In this document: piece after piece, positions 60,430 through 64,000 of the stretch
How the letters are laid out: every line of letters begins with the position of its first letter
Numbering within the stretch: the stretch's first letter is position 1
DNA from: Microcoleus sp. FACHB-831
Lineage (GTDB): Bacteria > Cyanobacteriota > Cyanobacteriia > Cyanobacteriales > FACHB-T130
Assembly: GCF_014695585.1 (NCBI RefSeq)
Contig: NZ_JACJON010000058.1
Coordinates: 62,001-126,000, forward strand
Reading direction: 5' to 3'
DNA length: 64,000 nt
The notes under the pieces: generated by a model
The model's input: only the letters and a program-made list of their open reading frames with translations
What the model was told of the DNA's origin: nothing
Databases searched by the model: none
Program-made: the position numbers and the translations under genes

Positions 60430-61002
60430 AGTTTCAGTTAATATTTTTACATCTTTTAATTAACTTACACTCAATAACACCAAGGAATTATCTACCCTCT
60501 GATAGTAATTTGATGCTCTGGCGAATGACATAGAGCGATCGCTTTCCTTTAATGCAGAGGGGGGAAGATGCGATCGCGCTTATCGTTGCACAATAGGGAA
60601 GATGCGATCGCTTTCCTTTAATGCACAATAGGGAAGAAGCGATCGCGCTTATCGTTGCACAATAGGGAAGAAGCGATCGCGCTTATCGTTGGACAATAGG
60701 GAAGAAGCGATTCCCTGCGGGATAGCTTTGCTGCACGCAGATTCTACTTATGTGAAAAACTTCCTTAGAAAATTCAATATTTTAGAAGTTTTAATGAAGT
60801 TTGGGCTGCCGTCATTGACGGCTTCAGAAATAGTAGCTTTAAATAGAGCTAACTCGTGTTAAATGCTACAAGGCTAGAGCGTAATTGCACAGTAGTTCCA
60901 GGAAATTTAAGAGACGAGCGCGTCCATTAAATCTGAGCTGCTTTGTACGGAACCTGGTCATGGCTAGTAGTTATCTAGGGAATTTTTGTACTAAGCAAAC
61001 AG
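60430..61002. other. Long intergenic region with minisatellite
   Basis: This 573-bp divergent gap carries the HIP1 minisatellite at 60535-60711 and a GCCGTCA/TGACGGC hairpin near 60809. No gene is recognised in the rest. Confidence 0.5.
60535..60711 (+). repeat. 34/35-bp minisatellite, each unit beginning with HIP1
   Basis: Five contiguous units (60535-60569, 60570-60603, 60604-60638, 60639-60672, 60673-60706) plus a five-base partial. Each starts with GCGATCGC and ends in GGGAAGAT or GGGAAGAA. Two unit types are present: A (GCTTTCCTTTAATGCA) in units 1 and 3, and B (GCGCTTATCGTTGCA, GGA in the fifth) in units 2, 4 and 5. A related single unit occurs at 62159-62180. There are no spacers, so this is not a CRISPR array. 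Confidence 0.9.
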
Positions 61003-62076
61003 ATGTTCAAAATTAACATTCAGGAAATAGAAGCTGTAGCTTCAACGTTTCAAGAAACCGCATCCCAGGTTGTATCGACTACTCAAAGTGCAGTATCAGA
61101 AGCACTCTCAACAACCCAAGAGGCGACAAGTAGTGCAATTCAACAGGTTTCCAACTCAGTCACTTCTATAGCTTCAACGTTTCAAGAAACCGCATCAGAG
61201 GTTGTGTCAGCTACTCAAAATGCAGTATCAGAAGCGTTCTCAATAACACAAGAAGCTGCGAGTAATGTAATTATTGAAGCTCAACTGGCTTCTAGCTCAG
61301 TCACTGGCGCTGCAACAATTGCTGCACACGAGGCATTCAAAGTTGCTCACAACATTAAATTTGAGAACTTACCCCACAATTTGCAACTTAAATTTCACCG
61401 AGCTGGAGTACGCGAAGGTATTCGCAATGTTCAAGAAGCTGCCAAAGTGTATGAGACAATTCCAGCACAAATTCGCGCTCAAGGATATGAAGCGATTCGC
61501 GAGTTTTGCAACGATAAAGATTGGAGCCATATAAAAGCGCACGTCAACGGTGGAGGAAAAGAAGCTTCAAACGGTATCTTCGAGAACTTCCGAATCAACC
61601 GATCTCGTGGTGGAGTTGATATGACTCCTGAAGAACTTGCAGCAGCACGTAAGGTACTTGGCGATGCAGCTTTCAAAGCAAGTGTAGAGCAAGTGATTGG
61701 AGCTGCTGTTCAAGGTGCTTTGGTAGCAGCAGTTATTGAACTTGTATTCTCAACTCTAGAGAATTCATTGTCCTTTGCTGAAGGGAAAATTACGCAAGAA
61801 GAGCTAATTCGTAAAGTTGCAGTGGCAACAGCAACAGCTGGAATCGCTGGTGGTGTAATTACAGCTATTTTGATGTGCATCTGTATGATTTTCCCACCAA
61901 TTGCTGCTCTACTTGGTTACGCTGCTGTTCCTCTTGCAGTGATTGGTATCGGCTTCATGTGCGTTCGTGCCTGGGAAATCTTCATCCGTGCTGATAAACT
62001 TTTTGGAATTACTGAAGAACTGGGAAAATTTACCCAAAACATTGAGCAAACAATTTTAAATTTTGACGCTTTGTGA
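61003..62076 (+). CDS. Hendecad-repeat protein with HNH-like motif and membrane helices (uncharacterised)
   Basis: A 357-residue protein of three parts. (1) Residues 15-102 are eight consecutive 11-residue repeats (TFQETASQVVS, TTQSAVSEALS, TTQEATSSAIQ, and so on), which at DNA level form a 132-bp tandem duplication. Such hendecads make amphipathic helices, as in lipid-binding proteins. (2) Residues ~172-205 hold DWSHIKAHVNGGG, then ASNGIFENFRINRSRGG, resembling an HNH/His-Me-finger pattern with H176, H180, N190 and N198. (3) Two or three hydrophobic segments (~228-248, ~272-322, with IFPPIAALLGYAAV). I recognise no family. It could be a membrane-associated nuclease-like effector or a lipid-binding protein; only the motifs are seen. 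ATG start. Confidence 0.65.
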   Translation: MFKINIQEIEAVASTFQETASQVVSTTQSAVSEALSTTQEATSSAIQQVSNSVTSIASTFQETASEVVSATQNAVSEAFSITQEAASNVIIEAQLASSSVTGAATIAAHEAFKVAHNIKFENLPHNLQLKFHRAGVREGIRNVQEAAKVYETIPAQIRAQGYEAIREFCNDKDWSHIKAHVNGGGKEASNGIFENFRINRSRGGVDMTPEELAAARKVLGDAAFKASVEQVIGAAVQGALVAAVIELVFSTLENSLSFAEGKITQEELIRKVAVATATAGIAGGVITAILMCICMIFPPIAALLGYAAVPLAVIGIGFMCVRAWEIFIRADKLFGITEELGKFTQNIEQTILNFDAL

Positions 62077-62158
62077 TCAGCGATCGCTCTTTGTCAAATT
62101 CAGTTTATACGCGCTCGGCTCCTCCCAAAAAATCCCCAACTTAGAATAAACGGTGGGA

Positions 62159-62180
62159 GCGATCGCATTTATCATTGCAG
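62159..62180 (+). repeat. Orphan unit related to the 60.5-kb minisatellite
   Basis: GCGATCGCATTTATCATTGC is a close relative of the type-B unit at 60535-60711 and lies in the 224-bp spacer between the hendecad-repeat gene and the next gene. It shows that the element spread locally. Confidence 0.6.
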
Positions 62181-62300
62181 AAGATTGGCAACTCAGTTAT
62201 CCTTGCGGTTGATTGTGCATTCCGCACTTGAAGATCGCACCCTACAATACCAATGCGATCACGCTAATTAGTTAACCGATAATCCTAGAAGTATTTAAAT

Positions 62301-62843
62301 ATGATAGAAAATATGGTTGCTGGCGCATTTTATCCTTTAACCGGCTTGTTTGAGACTATTCTCAAAGAAGTTTATGCTGAAAAACAAAGAAAGCATGAAC
62401 AACGGATGAAAGAACTTCAAATTATTGCTGATTCGAGCCTTCGTGATGCCTATGTGCAACAGCTTTTACTGGATAAATTTCTTGCTCCTGTTGACAATGC
62501 ACAGCATGAAATTCAAAATACAGCTAAACACGCACAGTATTTAGCGGAAACCTTTAACTATTACCATCAAGATCATCGTGCGACAAAAGAAGAAGCAAAA
62601 GAAATATGTTACCAACTTCGGCTATTAGCAATTAAGATATCTCAAATAGATTCACTCTATGAATTAAAAGTTATTTATCAAGCAGCTACTCTGTTTGTTT
62701 ATCAATTGTCAAGGTTTAAACACGAAGATCGAAAATACTCTTTAGAGCGAGCGCTCCGCAAAAACATATTAGATGTATTAAATACTTGCATTGCTGTTGA
62801 GACAAATTTTCAAAGACGAGTTAGTTTTATGGGTGTTGATTGA
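62301..62843 (+). CDS. Helical protein of unknown function
   Basis: A 180-residue, mainly helical protein with a slightly hydrophobic N-terminus (MIENMVAGAFYPLTGLFETIL, residues ~1-22, too short and polar for a sure membrane span). A charged coiled-coil-like segment (AEKQRKHEQRMKELQIIADS) follows, then YHQDHRATKEEAKEICYQL. There are two Cys and no catalytic motif. I recognise no family. The ATG at 62301 follows a spacer with no obvious ribosome-binding site. It is 224 bp downstream of the hendecad-repeat gene on the same strand, and shares its AT-rich character. Confidence 0.55.
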   Translation: MIENMVAGAFYPLTGLFETILKEVYAEKQRKHEQRMKELQIIADSSLRDAYVQQLLLDKFLAPVDNAQHEIQNTAKHAQYLAETFNYYHQDHRATKEEAKEICYQLRLLAIKISQIDSLYELKVIYQAATLFVYQLSRFKHEDRKYSLERALRKNILDVLNTCIAVETNFQRRVSFMGVD

Positions 62844-63005
62844 GGCTAAAATCGCCAGAACAAGTTAGGGCGGTTAAGCTTTTGATGAGTGGTTTGATTC
62901 CCTTCGAGATACCAAAACTAAAACCTAATCAATAAGAGACTCAACCGCGTTAGTCTTAGCAATTTGGGAGATTATCGCTAATTATCGGCAACAGATACAG
63001 CAAAA

Positions 63006-63024
63006 CTCCCCTTAATAAGGGGAG
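63006..63024 (-). terminator. Rho-independent terminator of the PTOX-type gene
   Basis: A 19-nt inverted repeat CTCCCCTTA-A-TAAGGGGAG, 8 bp or more, is followed on the minus strand by TTTT. It is 54 bp downstream of the oxidase stop and also lies after the unknown helical gene on the other strand. Confidence 0.75.
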
Positions 63025-63078
63025 CAAACTTGCGATACCAAACAATTCAACTGGTAGTAGAAATATTCTGGGTGCTGA

Positions 63079-63819
63079 CTACGACATTTCTACTGGCTCT
63101 TTTTCTGCCTGCTGTGCAATGTTAGCAGTACGCTCGTCAATGGCAGCTCTAATTGATTCCGGTAGAGGTAGTTTGTTGGCGCTGTGAGGACTTTGGAAAG
63201 TTTGTTGAGCGTCGGGTTGCTGACAAGCAATCATTGTTTTGACGTGTTCTAATTCGTCATCTCGGATAGCAAAAAACACATCATAGAGATTTTCGATGTG
63301 GGGACGACGTTGTTGCGGATCGCGCATAGTTTGAAATTCATCAAATAGATACAGGTCGCCGTTATGGTAGTAATCGATGGCTACGTCTGGGGCTGGCAAA
63401 GTTTTAAGTTCCTCGCCATGCTCTTTCAGAAAAGTGTCATAAGTGTGGTATGCGTGTTCTTCCACCTGTTGCATGAAGTTATAAGCAGACCGGGGAGACA
63501 CCATATATACCAAGACAATAATCCAGTAGTAAACGAAGGCTCCCGTATGAGCAACAAAGCGATCAATCCAGTATTTATTACCACCAAGTGACTCGGCAAT
63601 TAGTAGGTGATGTAATTCGTTCCAAGATTCGGCAAAGTGAACTTTTAGCCAGTCAGCCTTACGCCACCAACCCATAGTTTCATATAGGTGCAGAACTGAG
63701 GTGTAGGCGAAGTAGGGAACGCGAGCAACTGTTTCTAAGACAAAAAATCGCGGATATACACGAGTGCGATAAAAAGTGTTCAACAGTGCTTCTAGGAAAT
63801 TCACGAGGAGTCTGATCAT
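63079..63819 (-). CDS. Plastoquinol terminal oxidase / alternative oxidase family (PTOX)
   Basis: A 246-residue di-iron quinol oxidase that would move electrons from plastoquinol to O2 without pumping protons, protecting the chain when over-reduced. The four-helix iron motifs are Glu29 (LETVARVPY), Glu68-x-x-His71 (NELHHL), Glu120 (VEEHAYHTYD) and Glu189-x-x-His192 (RDDELEHVKT), all present. Two hydrophobic segments (around GAFVYYWIIVLVYMVSP) mark an interfacial membrane protein. Size and the DDELEHV motif are closer to cyanobacterial/plastid PTOX than to mitochondrial AOX. The start is ATG at 63819 (MIRLLVNFLEALL). A strong terminator follows. Confidence 0.9.
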   Translation of the reverse strand: MIRLLVNFLEALLNTFYRTRVYPRFFVLETVARVPYFAYTSVLHLYETMGWWRKADWLKVHFAESWNELHHLLIAESLGGNKYWIDRFVAHTGAFVYYWIIVLVYMVSPRSAYNFMQQVEEHAYHTYDTFLKEHGEELKTLPAPDVAIDYYHNGDLYLFDEFQTMRDPQQRRPHIENLYDVFFAIRDDELEHVKTMIACQQPDAQQTFQSPHSANKLPLPESIRAAIDERTANIAQQAEKEPVEMS

Positions 63820-64000
63820 TTTAGTATCCTCTTACTCTTTTCTTTATGGAAATCCTGGGATTTACTATCGCCCTCCCTCTTCAGAAGTAACTAATCCTGA
63901 AATGGTACATCTTATACAGTAGAGGGCGATAGTAATTAGACTTGCGATCGCACGGCACACCATCCCTAAGATTGTAGAGCCTAAATTAATAGTATCTCTC

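Noticed and set aside
60535-60711. CRISPR array
   Set aside because: The repeats are contiguous with no unique spacers and contain HIP1; they form a minisatellite.
62844-62930. Continuing coding region after the unknown helical gene (PEQVRAVKLL and MSGLIPFEIPKLKPNQ)
   Set aside because: Short and unsupported by a start codon or ribosome-binding site; could be chance.
1-64000. Insertion sequences, prophage or transposase genes
   Set aside because: No transposase, integrase or phage structural gene was recognised; mobile-like signal is confined to short palindromic repeats.

Overview
The window is chromosomal DNA from a cyanobacterium, probably a filamentous one with a large, signal-rich genome. 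HIP1 octamers (GCGATCGC) occur throughout. Many genes belong to cyanobacterial families: DUF2605/DUF2973, DUF3082, DUF2811, HemJ, an Rbp-type RRM protein upstream of rpsU, DUF3747-SLH and a PTOX-type oxidase. The genus cannot be fixed from the sequence alone.

Layout. 1-5.9 kb: the 3' end of mutL, a cation/proton antiporter, two decayed CYP110-like P450 genes in tandem, a family-4 glycosyltransferase and the stump of its duplicate. 5.9-10.1 kb: carbohydrate enzymes (neutral/alkaline invertase and an amylo-alpha-1,6-glucosidase-like protein). 10.1-30.1 kb: mostly housekeeping genes (thrS, thrB, rsmA, ispE, hemJ, pth, rpsU, rbp, murF), with a triplet of AIM24-like genes, a GAF/HD-GYP protein, a frameshifted secreted protein, a frameshifted exonuclease and a cluster of DnaA-box-like sites. 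30.4-54.7 kb: a signalling region with an orphan BMP-type lipoprotein next to a Cache sensor kinase, a paralogous kinase with an eroded ATP lid, an SLH protein, a 1869-residue LOV/PAS/GAF hybrid kinase, a response regulator, an HPT-REC-REC-GGDEF cyclase and, convergently, a CBS-PAS-GAF kinase with a REC-GGDEF-EAL phosphodiesterase. 55-59.6 kb: a PLP enzyme, a Crp/Fnr regulator, tRNA-Ala(UGC), trhO and a class III adenylate cyclase followed by a scrambled piece of trhO. 59.7-62.8 kb: poorly characterised genes (EcsC-like; an 11-residue-repeat protein with an HNH-like motif and membrane helices; an unknown helical protein) around a HIP1-bearing minisatellite. 62.9-64 kb: a PTOX/AOX-type plastoquinol oxidase.

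How the genes may work together. The clearest candidate system is at 40.5-54.7 kb. A blue-light LOV hybrid kinase is followed by a receiver and an HPT-bearing diguanylate cyclase with an intact GGEEF and I-site. Facing it is an operon of a CBS-PAS kinase and an EAL phosphodiesterase whose GGDEF site is degenerate. The two arms meet at one symmetric hairpin, and the two kinases share a pair of related PAS modules in swapped order. I infer an opposed, light- and ligand-gated c-di-GMP switch. The second candidate is the 59.7-62.8 kb membrane/hendecad cluster, whose function is unknown.

Several genes carry single lesions: nonsense codons in a P450 and a GNAT gene, and single-base frameshifts in homopolymers in three others. 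Read-level confirmation would separate real decay from sequencing error. Starts were revised inward where an internal start fits the family or has a better ribosome-binding site.
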